Shown one piece after another: positions 10,308-18,422 of a DNA stretch of 32,353 nt. Both the position numbers and the translations under genes were made by a program. How positions within the stretch are numbered: position 1 is the stretch's first letter; each line of letters opens with the position of its first letter. Location: assembly GCA_020055845.1 (NCBI GenBank), contig JAGVIV010000270.1:1-32353 (forward strand), given 5' to 3'. The notes beneath the pieces were generated by a model. That model worked only from the letters and a program-made list of their open reading frames with translations. It did no database searches and had not been told where the DNA came from. The DNA is from Betaproteobacteria bacterium. Lineage in GTDB: Bacteria; Pseudomonadota; Gammaproteobacteria; Burkholderiales; Gallionellaceae.

Positions 10308-11315
10308 ATGACCGGTATTCGCCAACGTTTTGCTAGTGTTTTATTCGTCGTCCTCGCTGGCTTGTCGCCTCAGCTGTTTGCCGCACAGCCGGATTGGGTT
10401 GGAGGTGATTCGGCAGAGTATTCTTCTGCGCAATACTTGTTGGGGCGAGGTACAGGGGCGACGGAAGAAGAGGCGCAAAACCGTGCGCGCGGCGATCTGG
10501 CGGCGATATTTGAAGTGCGTATTCAGGTGGCAAGCGAGAATACGATTTCTATCTCGCAATCGGACAAAAAATCTCAGGTTAATAAACTGGCTACACAGCG
10601 CGTCTCTGCCAAGACCGACAAAGTGCTTAGCGGAGTGAGCATCGCCAAGATATGGCGGGATCCTCTCACCAAAGATTTTCATGCGCTGGCGGTGTTGTCG
10701 CGAGCTCAGGCAGCTGCCGCATTGCGTGAGGAGTTACTGAAGATCGACACGGCGGTCCAGCAACAGTTTGATGCGTCCAAAGCAGCCACTGATCCTTTGC
10801 TGAAAATCGCGGCGCTCACGCGGGCGTTGGCGGTATCCATCAAACGCGACGGTTTTCAGGCTTCTTTGCAAGTGGTGAATCCGTCCGGGACCAGTCTGGA
10901 CGCGCCGATTCCGCAGGTAACGATTCAGGCCGAAATCAATGACACCCTGAAGCGCGTAAAGATCGCGCCTGAGGTGGCGAGCGACGACGGGGTCAAAGAG
11001 TTTGCGGGCATATTAAAAGGGGGACTGGCTGCGGCCGGATTCCTAGCCAGTGATACGGGCAGCGCGGAACTGGTGTTGCAAGGACGCCTCGTTCTGGTCG
11101 ATTTAGGCCGTCAAGCGAACTGGAACTGGGTGCGCGCCAGCGTCGAAGTGTCCTTGGTAGAGAAGGCCAGCGGGCGCGTGCGCGGTAGCAAAACCTGGCC
11201 GGCTAAAGCGTCTGCGCAGGATCCTGCCACCGCGCGTTCCCGTGCACTCATTGAGGTCGAGAAGTTGTTCAAACAAGAGTTGCGCACAACGCTCATCGGT
11301 TTCGCGGCTAGCTGA
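10308..11315 (+). CDS. LPP20-like periplasmic protein
   Basis: This 335-residue protein has a Sec signal peptide (core SVLFVVLAGLSPQ, likely cleavage after LFA near residue 23). It has no lipobox cysteine. The mature N-terminus PDWVGG followed by LLGRGTGATEEEAQNRARGDLA is typical of the LPP20/LpoB-associated domain. A second region near residues 225–330 (TIQAEINDTL, SWPAK-like KTWPAKASAQDPATARSRALIEVEK) may repeat a related fold. The ATG at 10308 is preferred over a TTG at 10251 because GGAG at 10298–10301 is well placed and the signal peptide starts there. It is the last of the envelope trio. The function is unknown. Confidence 0.72.
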   Translation: MTGIRQRFASVLFVVLAGLSPQLFAAQPDWVGGDSAEYSSAQYLLGRGTGATEEEAQNRARGDLAAIFEVRIQVASENTISISQSDKKSQVNKLATQRVSAKTDKVLSGVSIAKIWRDPLTKDFHALAVLSRAQAAAALREELLKIDTAVQQQFDASKAATDPLLKIAALTRALAVSIKRDGFQASLQVVNPSGTSLDAPIPQVTIQAEINDTLKRVKIAPEVASDDGVKEFAGILKGGLAAAGFLASDTGSAELVLQGRLVLVDLGRQANWNWVRASVEVSLVEKASGRVRGSKTWPAKASAQDPATARSRALIEVEKLFKQELRTTLIGFAAS

Positions 11316-11337
11316 ACACTTGACCCCTTTGTCCGGC

Positions 11338-12075
11338 ATGCGTGAAATATCCGTTGCCACCTACAATATCCATAAAGGGTTCTCGCAGTTCAACCGCAGG
11401 TTCGTGTTGCATGAACTGCGCGAGCGACTGCGCGAACTCGATGCCGACATTGTGTTCTTGCAAGAGGTGCAGGGCGCTCATGCAGGTGGTGTCCAGCATG
11501 CCCCGCATGCGCAGCATGAGTTTCTTGCGCACGAGACTTGGCTTCACCATGCCTACGGCAAGAACTCGGTGTATGACGGCGGGCATCACGGCAATGCCAT
11601 ACTTAGCCGTTTCCCGATACTGAATTGGGATAATCAGGACATTTCCGCCCACCGCTTCGAAAGTCGGGGTCTGCTGCACTGCGAGTTGGCGCTGGGGCAA
11701 AGCGAGCTTGTTTTGCATTGTATGTGTGTGCATCTGGGATTGTTCTCGCGTGGACGCAAGCTGCAACTGGGGGCATTGGTGGAGCGTATTCGTCGCCAGG
11801 TTCCCGATGCCGCGCCGCTTATCATCGCGGGTGACTTCAATGACTGGAACAACCGCGCCCGTCTTTTGCTGGCGCAGGAGTTGGGGTTGCACGAGGTGTT
11901 CGAGACCAGCCACGGTGTTCTGGCACGCAGTTATCCGGTGAAGTTCCCTGTGCTGCGCTTGGATCGTATCTATGTGCGCGGCCTGTCGGTGAAAGATGTT
12001 GCGGTGCATGCACTGCATCCTTGGAACAGAATCTCTGATCATGCCGCTCTTTCCGCCCGTCTGAATTTGTTATGA
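11338..12075 (+). CDS. Endonuclease/exonuclease/phosphatase (EEP) family protein
   Basis: This 245-residue metal-dependent phosphohydrolase has the EEP active-site signature in order: Asn10 (TYNIHKG), Glu43 (FLQEV), a GHHGNAILSRF block, AGDFNDWNNR and a terminal ISDHAAL. These match DNase I/AP endonuclease/phosphodiesterase-type catalytic residues. It overlaps the downstream clsB by 4 bp (ATGA). This is the same arrangement as E. coli ybhP–ybhO, so a role in phospholipid turnover is plausible but unproven. The chosen start begins the conserved core (MREISVATYN); no strong ribosome site precedes it. There is no signal peptide. Confidence 0.9.
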   Translation: MREISVATYNIHKGFSQFNRRFVLHELRERLRELDADIVFLQEVQGAHAGGVQHAPHAQHEFLAHETWLHHAYGKNSVYDGGHHGNAILSRFPILNWDNQDISAHRFESRGLLHCELALGQSELVLHCMCVHLGLFSRGRKLQLGALVERIRRQVPDAAPLIIAGDFNDWNNRARLLLAQELGLHEVFETSHGVLARSYPVKFPVLRLDRIYVRGLSVKDVAVHALHPWNRISDHAALSARLNLL

Positions 12076-13223
12076 GCAGCGTCTATCAGGTTGCAGGCCA
12101 CAGCCTCACTTTGCTGCGCAATGGCGCGGAGTATTTTCCGCATTTGCTGGACGCGGTCGGCGCGGCACAGCGCAGCATCTATCTGGAAACCTATATTTTC
12201 TCCGCGGATGCGAGCGGGCTGCGTTTGAAAGAGGCGCTGCAAAGCGCCGCCGCACGCAAGGTCGATGTGCGGCTGATGCTGGACGGTTTTGGCTCTTCGG
12301 ATTTTCCGCCGGAATGGCTGGAGACGATGCGCGGAGCCGGAGTGAAAGTGTTGTGGTTCAGACCTGAATTGACCCGTACGCGCATGTTTCGCCAGCGTCT
12401 GCGCCGCTTGCATCGTAAGCTGGTGGTTGTGGACGAACACACTGCTTTTGTAGGCGGCATCAATATTTCGGATGAAGCACTCACACCACGTCTGGATTAT
12501 GCAGTGGAGGTGCAAGGGCCGGTGGTCGAGGAAATTTTGCGGGCTATGCGCAAGCTCTGGCAACTGGTGTCGTGGGCGAGTTTGCGGCACAGTTCAGACC
12601 ATGCTCTGTTTCGGATTCCGGGACGCTCGGGGCCGCAACAGGTGATGTTTTTAATCCGGGACAATTTGCGCCATCGCCGCGATATTGAGCATGCCTATCT
12701 GCACGCAATCAAGCATGCACAGCATGAGATTGTTATCGCGAATGCGTATTTCTTGCCCGGGCTGCGTTTCCGCCGTTATTTGCTCAGGGCCGCGCGCCGG
12801 GGGGTGCGCGTGGTGCTGCTATTGCAGGGAAAGATAGAATATCGTTTGCAGCACTATGCCACGCTGGCGATGTATGACGAGTTGCTGGGGGCGGGGATAG
12901 AAATTCACGAATATACGCATAGCTTTCTCCATGCCAAAGTGGCGGTGGTGGACGGTTCCTGGGCGACGATAGGCTCGTCGAATATAGACCCGTTCAGTTT
13001 GTGGTTGGCGCGCGAGGCGAACCTGGTGGTGCAAGACAGGGCTTTTGCCGGGGCACTGCGTGCCAGTCTGGAGCATGAGATTCAGCACGGTGCGCAACGC
13101 ATGACGGCGTTGGATTGGCATCGGCACGGGCTATGGGAGCGCGGTGTTTTGCGCGTCAGTTATGCTTTGGTACGGCTTTTGGCCGGTTTGTCTGGATATC
13201 TCCATAAGCGTGACGATATTTAA
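12072..13223 (+). CDS. clsB: Cardiolipin synthase B-type phospholipase D family protein
   Basis: This 383-residue protein has two HKD motifs: His114-x-Lys116 with Asp121 (HRKLVVVD) and His287-x-Lys289 with Asp294 (HAKVAVVD). Each is followed by the expected G(G/S)xN element (GGINISDE, GSSNIDPFS). Such enzymes transfer a phosphatidyl group to make cardiolipin at the inner membrane. The protein lacks the two N-terminal transmembrane segments of ClsA, as in ClsB. The start overlaps the EEP gene stop by 4 bp, which suggests coupling. The basic, Arg-rich segment RTRMFRQRLRRLHRK near residues 102–116 could aid membrane association. Confidence 0.9.
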   Translation: MSSVYQVAGHSLTLLRNGAEYFPHLLDAVGAAQRSIYLETYIFSADASGLRLKEALQSAAARKVDVRLMLDGFGSSDFPPEWLETMRGAGVKVLWFRPELTRTRMFRQRLRRLHRKLVVVDEHTAFVGGINISDEALTPRLDYAVEVQGPVVEEILRAMRKLWQLVSWASLRHSSDHALFRIPGRSGPQQVMFLIRDNLRHRRDIEHAYLHAIKHAQHEIVIANAYFLPGLRFRRYLLRAARRGVRVVLLLQGKIEYRLQHYATLAMYDELLGAGIEIHEYTHSFLHAKVAVVDGSWATIGSSNIDPFSLWLAREANLVVQDRAFAGALRASLEHEIQHGAQRMTALDWHRHGLWERGVLRVSYALVRLLAGLSGYLHKRDDI

Positions 13224-13227
13224 ACGG

Positions 13228-13371
13228 ATGCCACGGCTGCTTTATTTGGATGCTCACAATGGTGTGCCCATGTTGACTGCCGGGCTGAAAGTCAGCGCAG
13301 AAGACAGTTATGTTTATTTGGATGTCAGTCCGGATAGTCGCATCAATGAAAAGGTCATCGGCAGTGAATAA
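13228..13371 (+). pseudogene. Truncated duplicate of the adjacent PilZ/YcgR-type gene
   Basis: The 47-codon frame starting MPRLLYLDAH repeats residues 34–74 of the intact PilZ protein at 13526–14251. About 36 of 41 residues are identical, with no gaps, at a constant DNA offset of 379 bp. The TAA at 13369–13371 corresponds to GAA in the intact copy, and DNA similarity runs on past it to about 13385. Both the start of the gene and the PilZ domain are missing. It is probably a decayed remnant of tandem duplication or recombination rather than a functional peptide. Confidence 0.85.
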
Positions 13372-13422
13372 GTGACTTTCTTCACTTTTAGTGCCTAGAT
13401 TTTATGCGGGAAAGTAAGTAGA

Positions 13423-13467
13423 CTTGCGCTTCCTTGGATGAATCTTGCATAACCTTGCGCTGCCTTG
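13423..13467. repeat. Short direct repeat in the leader of the PilZ gene
   Basis: CTTGCGCTTCCTTG at 13423–13436 recurs as CTTGCGCTGCCTTG at 13454–13467 with one mismatch. The spacer between the broken copy and the intact gene (13386–13525) holds these repeats, an AT-rich stretch at 13489–13500, and no other gene. They may be a binding site or relics of the duplication. Confidence 0.45.
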
Positions 13468-13525
13468 CAGGGATTTTTTCGTCCCGGATATATTTAAATT
13501 AACTTGACCTGATTTTTACAACACG

Positions 13526-14251
13526 ATGACGCATCACGTAGAAGACTCGGACTTCGCCATACACAACCGCAAGGAAATCGTCTTCATTTTGGAAGATATG
13601 GTGAAGCATCGCCCGGCGCTTAATCTGGATGCCCACAATGGTGTGTCCATGTTGACTGCCGTGCTGAAAGTCAGCGCGGAAGATAATTATGTTTATTTGG
13701 ATGTCAGTCCGGATAACCGCATCAATGAAAAAGTCATCAGCAGTGAAGAAGTGACCTTCTCCACGCAGACCGGTGTCAGAGTGCGCTGGCATGCGTCTGA
13801 TATGGAGCTGGTGACCTTGCCTGATGGTGAGGCATTTGCAATCGAATTGCCCGTTGTTATCGAGCGTATTCAGCGCCGTGAATATTTCCGTTTGAATACG
13901 CCACAGGGTAGCAAGGCTCTAATCTGCAAGATTCCGCTCAATGAGACCGACACCATCAGCGTTCCTGTTGTGGATATGAGTGTGGGGGGGATTGGATTGT
14001 CGCTGCGCGGGAAGGTGCCCGAAGAAATATCGCAGGGCGCAGTTTTGGCCGGTTGCAGTATCGAGTTTCCGGTGGTCGGTGTTGTGCCCCTCAGTCTGAA
14101 AGTGTGTGGCGTATTTGCTTCCAACAAAACCAAGAGCGGTGAGGAAATTCACCATCTTGGCATGGAGTTCGCCAATCTGAGCCGGGGTGCCAGCAATGTG
14201 GTGCAGCGTTACATGATTCAACTTGAAAGCGAGCGTATCAGCCTCGCCTGA
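13526..14251 (+). CDS. YcgR-type flagellar brake protein with PilZ c-di-GMP-binding domain
   Basis: This 241-residue protein has an N-terminal YcgR domain (residues about 10–110) followed by a PilZ domain. The c-di-GMP-binding motifs are intact: Arg118-x3-Arg122 in RREYFR, and Asp150-x-Ser152-x2-Gly155 in DMSVGGIG. Such proteins bind c-di-GMP and slow the flagellar motor or affect other surface behaviours. No clear Shine-Dalgarno precedes the ATG. It ends only 9 bp from the hemH stop on the opposite strand. A diguanylate cyclase lies 2.3 kb away. No flagellar genes are in the window, so the output is inferred. Confidence 0.88.
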   Translation: MTHHVEDSDFAIHNRKEIVFILEDMVKHRPALNLDAHNGVSMLTAVLKVSAEDNYVYLDVSPDNRINEKVISSEEVTFSTQTGVRVRWHASDMELVTLPDGEAFAIELPVVIERIQRREYFRLNTPQGSKALICKIPLNETDTISVPVVDMSVGGIGLSLRGKVPEEISQGAVLAGCSIEFPVVGVVPLSLKVCGVFASNKTKSGEEIHHLGMEFANLSRGASNVVQRYMIQLESERISLA

Positions 14252-14260
14252 TTCCGGGAT

Positions 14261-15352
14261 TTAACGCGTCGAATTGAGCGCCAGTGCGCGTAAGCGGCTC
14301 TGTTCCAGTTGTGCCAAGTCCGGTTTCTCAAGCCATCCTTGCAAGTTCTCCAGCAGTAAGTCTCCCAGTGCCTGTATCCAGTCGGCGCGCGTGTTGAGGC
14401 AGGGAATGTAGTGGTATTCGCTTCCTCCCGCATGCAGGAAATCTTCTTTGCCTTCCTGGGCAATTTCTTCCAGCGTTTCCAGGCAATCCGCGACAAAACC
14501 CGGACACACTACATCGACGCGTTTGACGCTCTGTTTTCCCAGTTCGGCGAGAGTGGCGGTGGTGTAGGGTTTTATCCATTCGGCCTTGCCGAAGCGGGAC
14601 TGAAAACTGACGATGTATTGTTCTTGGCTTAATCCCAATGCTTCGGCGATGAGTCTGCCGCTCTTGAGACATTCGCAGTGGTAAGGATCGCCTTTTTCCA
14701 GCGTGTATTGCGGCACGCCGTGGAAGCTCATTACTAGTTTGTCTGGGCGACCATGTTGGGCCCAGTAATCGCGTATGTTCTGTGCCGAAGCACGGATGTA
14801 GCCGGCATCATCGTGGAAGTGTTTGACGCTGCGCAGCGCCGGCATATTGCGTGTTGTTAGCAGTTCTTTGTATACCGCATCGAAGGCGGTGGCGCTGGAA
14901 CTGGCCGCATATTGAGGATACAGCGGCAGCAGCAGGATACGCTGGCAGTTTTGCGCTTTGAGCTTTTTCAACACACTGGAGACAGAGGGATTGCCGTAAC
15001 GCATTGCATATTCCACAACGAGGGGGGCGCCATCCGTCCTGGTTTGCAGATGCTGCTGTATAAGCCGGGTTTGCTGTTCGGTGTAAACCTTGAGCGGCGA
15101 TCCCTCGTGCATCCAGACGCTGGCGTATTTCGCTGCGGATTTCTTCGGGCGCACATTGAGAATGATGCCGTTGAGAATCAGCCACCAGAGCAGCCTTGGA
15201 ATTTCGACCACACGCGGGTCGCTCAGAAATTCTTTGAGATAAGGTCTTACGGCTTCGGCGGTGGGAGCGTCCGGTGTGCCGAGGTTGATGAGCAACACTG
15301 CTGTCTGCTCGGGTGTGCCGTGGGTGTAGCTGGGTTCTGTTGTATAGGTCAT
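14261..15352 (-). CDS. hemH: Ferrochelatase
   Basis: This 363-residue enzyme inserts Fe2+ into protoporphyrin IX, the last step of protoheme synthesis. Family blocks include [19 protein letters not shown] near the N-terminus, [17 protein letters not shown] with the catalytic His, and [15 protein letters not shown] with a conserved Glu. The ATG at 15352 begins [19 protein letters not shown], like other betaproteobacterial HemH. A GTG at 15373 would add seven residues reading from a repeat and is less likely. It lies 113 bp downstream of hrcA in the same direction, a common betaproteobacterial pair. The 3' end converges closely on the PilZ gene. Confidence 0.97.
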   Translation of the reverse strand: MTYTTEPSYTHGTPEQTAVLLINLGTPDAPTAEAVRPYLKEFLSDPRVVEIPRLLWWLILNGIILNVRPKKSAAKYASVWMHEGSPLKVYTEQQTRLIQQHLQTRTDGAPLVVEYAMRYGNPSVSSVLKKLKAQNCQRILLLPLYPQYAASSSATAFDAVYKELLTTRNMPALRSVKHFHDDAGYIRASAQNIRDYWAQHGRPDKLVMSFHGVPQYTLEKGDPYHCECLKSGRLIAEALGLSQEQYIVSFQSRFGKAEWIKPYTTATLAELGKQSVKRVDVVCPGFVADCLETLEEIAQEGKEDFLHAGGSEYHYIPCLNTRADWIQALGDLLLENLQGWLEKPDLAQLEQSRLRALALNSTR

Positions 15353-15370
15353 GGTATTTTTAAAAGTAGT

Positions 15371-15384
15371 CACCGCAGAGACGC
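15371..15384. repeat. CACCGCAGAGACGC dispersed repeat just upstream of hemH
   Basis: This 14-mer is identical to bases 19489–19502 inside the RND operon. The following bases (GGGACGCAGAG) continue the purine-rich CAGAGACGC theme. It abuts the hemH start region, in the hrcA–hemH gap. Confidence 0.6.
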
Positions 15385-15465
15385 TGGGACGCAGAGTAGG
15401 TCAAAACGAAACTGATTGCGGACAAGCTGTTTCTGTATTGTTTTATATCTGTATGGTGAGGGATT

Positions 15466-16485
15466 TTAATGTTGTGAAAGCGCATTGCTCAATAATTTTG
15501 CGGTGATGTCCACAATCGGCACCACGCGTTCGTAATTCATGCGTTTGGGACCGACCACCGCAAGTGTGCCGATAATCTGTTCATCGGCCATGTAAGGCGC
15601 GCTCACGACGCTGCACTCATCCAGCCCAGCCAGTCCCGATTCGTGTCCGACGAAGATATGTACACCGGGAGCGTGGCGGCTCGCATCCAGCAGTTGTAGC
15701 AGCTCGGTCTTTTGCTCGAATACATTGAACAGTCCGCGCAGCTGATTCATATTGGTTGCCAGGTCGTTGCTGTGCAGCAACTTGCGTTCCCCGCTGATGA
15801 CGTAGTCTTCCTGTTTGCGTGCGATCACGGCATCGCTGGCGGCCATGGCGGCACTCATCAGTGCGGTGAGGTCGTGTTGCAACTGGCGCAGCTCGTTCTG
15901 CACGCGCTGGTGAATGTCGGCGAATGAACAGCCGGAATAATGCTGACTTAAAAAATTTCCCGCTTCGCTCAACTGGGATTGAGTGTAATCCTTGTGCGTC
16001 ATCAATACCCGGTTTTCCACTTCTCCATCCGGCATAACGATAATCAGCAGCACCTTGGTTTCGGAAAGGCGCAGGAATTCAATTTGGCGCACGGTGATGG
16101 CGGTGCGTTTGGGCGTGGCGACCACACCCGCGAAATGCGTGAGCTCGGACAGCAGAGAGGATGCCTGTGTAATCAACCGCGAGGTGTTGTCCGGCTTGAG
16201 TTGGCTTTCCAGCTGCTGCACGTGCGCGCTATCCAGCGGTTTTACAACCATCAGCGTGTCGATGAAGAGGCGGTAGCCGAGGGCGGTCGGCACGCGCCCT
16301 GCTGAAGTGTGCGGGCTGCATACCAGACCGAGCTCTTCCAAATCCACCATCACGTTGCGGATGGTGGCGGAACTGATCTCCAATCCGGAGTATTGCTGCA
16401 GTGCGCGCGAGCCGACAGGCTGACCGTCGCTGATGTAGCGTTCTACGAGGGTCTTCAGCAGTATCTGCGCGCGGTCATTCAGCAT
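15466..16485 (-). CDS. hrcA: Heat-inducible transcription repressor HrcA
   Basis: This 339-residue repressor binds CIRCE elements and controls chaperone genes (groESL, and dnaK in some species). The N-terminal winged helix (MLNDRAQILLKTLVERYI, SGLEISSATIRNVMVDLEELG, HTSAGRVPTALGYRLFID) is fully conserved. The GAF-like dimerisation region follows, ending in KRMNYERVVPIVDITAKLL. The start at 16485 fits the family N-terminus. No CIRCE inverted repeat is visible in this window, so its targets lie elsewhere. It precedes hemH on the same strand. Confidence 0.97.
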   Translation of the reverse strand: MLNDRAQILLKTLVERYISDGQPVGSRALQQYSGLEISSATIRNVMVDLEELGLVCSPHTSAGRVPTALGYRLFIDTLMVVKPLDSAHVQQLESQLKPDNTSRLITQASSLLSELTHFAGVVATPKRTAITVRQIEFLRLSETKVLLIIVMPDGEVENRVLMTHKDYTQSQLSEAGNFLSQHYSGCSFADIHQRVQNELRQLQHDLTALMSAAMAASDAVIARKQEDYVISGERKLLHSNDLATNMNQLRGLFNVFEQKTELLQLLDASRHAPGVHIFVGHESGLAGLDECSVVSAPYMADEQIIGTLAVVGPKRMNYERVVPIVDITAKLLSNALSQH

Positions 16486-16530
16486 GGGGTGGATTTTAGC
16501 ATTGCTGGAATGGCGGCGTTGGCACGGAAG

Positions 16531-17604
16531 TCAGAACAGTTGCACATCGTCGGAGTAATGCTCCACGGACAGCTTTCCGCTCACAATCAGGTCCTCATAA
16601 AAGCACACTTGGTTTCGTCCGTGCTCTTTTGCGTAATACAGTGCCTGATCAGCCCGCCCGATCATGACCGAGGGAACATCCGCTTTGTCCATTTGCACGA
16701 AGCCGATACTGATAGTCACTTTTCCGATTTGCGGGAAATCATAGTTTTCGATTGCTTCGCGGAAGCGGCTCAATACGGCTTTGGCATTTTCCTCGTCGGT
16801 GCGATCCAGAACGACGATAAATTCCTCACCGCCGAAACGGAATAGCTTGTCGTGCTGCCTGAAGATGCGCTGCATATTGCGCGACAGCAGGATGAGTACC
16901 TCGTCCCCGTACAGGTGGCCGAATTCATCGTTGATGCGCTTGAAATGGTCAATGTCGATGATGGCGAGCCAGTGCGGCAAGTCGTGGTGATCCATGCGCC
17001 GCGCGGGATGATGGGTGAGGGGCGGGTCATCGTTTTCATCCGATTTTGAACGGTCCGCAATGATTCTTTCAATATTGTTGTCGAATGTGCGGCGGTTAAG
17101 CAGGCCGGTCAGGGTGTCGGTTTCGCTTTCGTCCAGGAGTGTCAGATAGTTGCTGTACACGCGCAGAAAAGACGTGATGAGATGCCTGTCCATTTCACTG
17201 TGGGCTTCGGATACTGTTTCAAGCAAACCCACAACGCCATGTTGTCCGACAATCGGATAGATAGACAAAAAATACCTAGTGTCTAGCGGCTGCAGCAGTT
17301 CTTTGTGATGGTTCCATACCCAAGTGAAATCTGCCCTGCTGGCAATTTTGATGCTGGTGACGGAGGGCGGCGAGACAAATCCGTCTTGCGCGCAGACTTC
17401 GGCCGTCAAGACGGCTTCCGCACCTTCGTCGTTGCCCAAAACACGGTACATCGTGATGCGGCTGTTGTGTATCAGCTCGGTCAGGGTGGCAAGCAATGTT
17501 TTGGCGAGCAGATCGCGGTCACGCTGGCCGGTGATGGCTGCAACTGACTGCAATACACCGGTGGGGGTGCTTTGTTTTGGTGGCAACGGTTGAGGCTTGG
17601 ACAT
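16531..17604 (-). CDS. GGDEF-domain diguanylate cyclase with N-terminal sensory (GAF-like) region
   Basis: This 357-residue cytosolic protein has no membrane segment. Residues 17–155 resemble a GAF-type sensor (ITMYRVLGNDEGAEAVL, RYFLSIYPIVGQHGVVGLLETV). The GGDEF domain starts at DTLTGLLNRRTFDNN near residue 163. The catalytic motif GGEEF spans residues 258–262. The allosteric I-site RxxD (Arg249, Asp252) is exactly five residues upstream. A linker rich in Asp, His and Pro (residues 185–208) sits inside the domain. It should make c-di-GMP with product inhibition. It is divergent from the TetR–RND unit. Confidence 0.93.
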   Translation of the reverse strand: MSKPQPLPPKQSTPTGVLQSVAAITGQRDRDLLAKTLLATLTELIHNSRITMYRVLGNDEGAEAVLTAEVCAQDGFVSPPSVTSIKIASRADFTWVWNHHKELLQPLDTRYFLSIYPIVGQHGVVGLLETVSEAHSEMDRHLITSFLRVYSNYLTLLDESETDTLTGLLNRRTFDNNIERIIADRSKSDENDDPPLTHHPARRMDHHDLPHWLAIIDIDHFKRINDEFGHLYGDEVLILLSRNMQRIFRQHDKLFRFGGEEFIVVLDRTDEENAKAVLSRFREAIENYDFPQIGKVTISIGFVQMDKADVPSVMIGRADQALYYAKEHGRNQVCFYEDLIVSGKLSVEHYSDDVQLF

Positions 17605-17700
17605 TGAGGTAGGAAGCGCGCTAGATGCTAACTTTAAATATGCTTCGCATCATAACATCGGCTTGAAACGGGGATGTTGGATTGTGAAAATGGGAAGTGG

Positions 17701-17729
17701 TTGACACAGAGAAACACCTGAATTAAATT
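17701..17729 (+). promoter_or_regulatory. Putative promoter of the TetR–RND efflux operon
   Basis: A consensus TTGACA at 17701–17706 is followed after 17 bp by TAAATT at 17724–17729, which matches TATAAT at four of six positions. It lies 42 bp before the chosen TetR start in the gap divergent from the diguanylate cyclase. Confidence 0.6.
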
Positions 17730-17743
17730 ACTGACTGGTTAGT
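17730..17743. promoter_or_regulatory. Putative TetR-family operator
   Basis: ACTGAC-TG-GTTAGT is a near-perfect 14-bp inverted repeat (five of six arm positions pair). It sits directly after the predicted -10 and before the TetR gene. This suggests autorepression of the efflux operon. Confidence 0.55.
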
Positions 17744-17771
17744 TATTAATAATTTGGATAGGGATATGGTT

Positions 17772-18422
17772 ATGCAAAAGTGCTCAAACCCGCCTATTCG
17801 CCAGCGCCGTAAAGAGGCGCGACCCTCCGAGCTGACGGCGGCCGCATTGGATTTGTTTGTGGAACGCGGTTTCGCGGCCACCAAGCTGGATGATGTGGCG
17901 GCGCGTGCCGGCGTGTCTAAAGGCACGCTATACCTATATTTCGCGAGCAAAGAAGAGTTGTTTAAGGCGGTGATACAGCAGGGCATTCTGCCTGTAGTAG
18001 AGCAGGGCGAGGAGATGTTGTCTCAGCATAGCGGCGATGCCGCTTCGCTGTTGCGCGATTTGACGTACCGCTGGTGGGAGCTGGTGGGCTGCACCAAGCT
18101 GGCGGGGGTGGTTAAGCTGATTATTTCCGATGCGGGAAACTTTCCCGAGGTGGCGAGCTACTTTCATGAGCATGTGACTCGGCGTATCGACGATTTGCTG
18201 GGCAATATATTGAGACAAGGCATGGAGCGCGGTGAGTTTCGCCGGGTCGATGTCGCATCGGCTATCGACGCGATCACCTCGCCGATCCTGATGCGGGTGA
18301 TCTGGCAGTACTCGGTGCAGCCCTATTGTTGCGGCGGACAAAAAGATTCGGAAATTTATATGGGCACGTATATCGACTTGTTGTTGAACGGTTTGACGGT
18401 GAAGGAGCAATCGCATGAATAA
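17772..18422 (+). CDS. TetR/AcrR-family transcriptional regulator
   Basis: This 216-residue protein has an N-terminal helix-turn-helix (LTAAALDLFVERGFAATKLDD, AARAGVSKGTLYLYFASKEELF). The C-terminal all-helical ligand domain ends near DLLLNGLTVKEQ. It is a likely local repressor of the RND genes it overlaps: its last 8 bp contain the fusion-protein start. Three in-frame starts exist (TTG 17754, ATG 17766, ATG 17772). I prefer 17772 because AGGGA at 17760–17764 is 7 bp upstream, whereas it nearly touches the ATG at 17766. Two cysteines near residue 182 (PYCCGG) might be redox- or metal-responsive, which is speculative. Confidence 0.9.
   Translation: MQKCSNPPIRQRRKEARPSELTAAALDLFVERGFAATKLDDVAARAGVSKGTLYLYFASKEELFKAVIQQGILPVVEQGEEMLSQHSGDAASLLRDLTYRWWELVGCTKLAGVVKLIISDAGNFPEVASYFHEHVTRRIDDLLGNILRQGMERGEFRRVDVASAIDAITSPILMRVIWQYSVQPYCCGGQKDSEIYMGTYIDLLLNGLTVKEQSHE

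Noticed and set aside
15353-15373. GTG start giving a longer ferrochelatase
   Set aside because: It would begin at the dispersed repeat. The ATG at 15352 matches the family N-terminus.
16486-16530. CIRCE element near hrcA
   Set aside because: No TTAGCACTC/GAGTGCTAA inverted repeat is present in the upstream gap.
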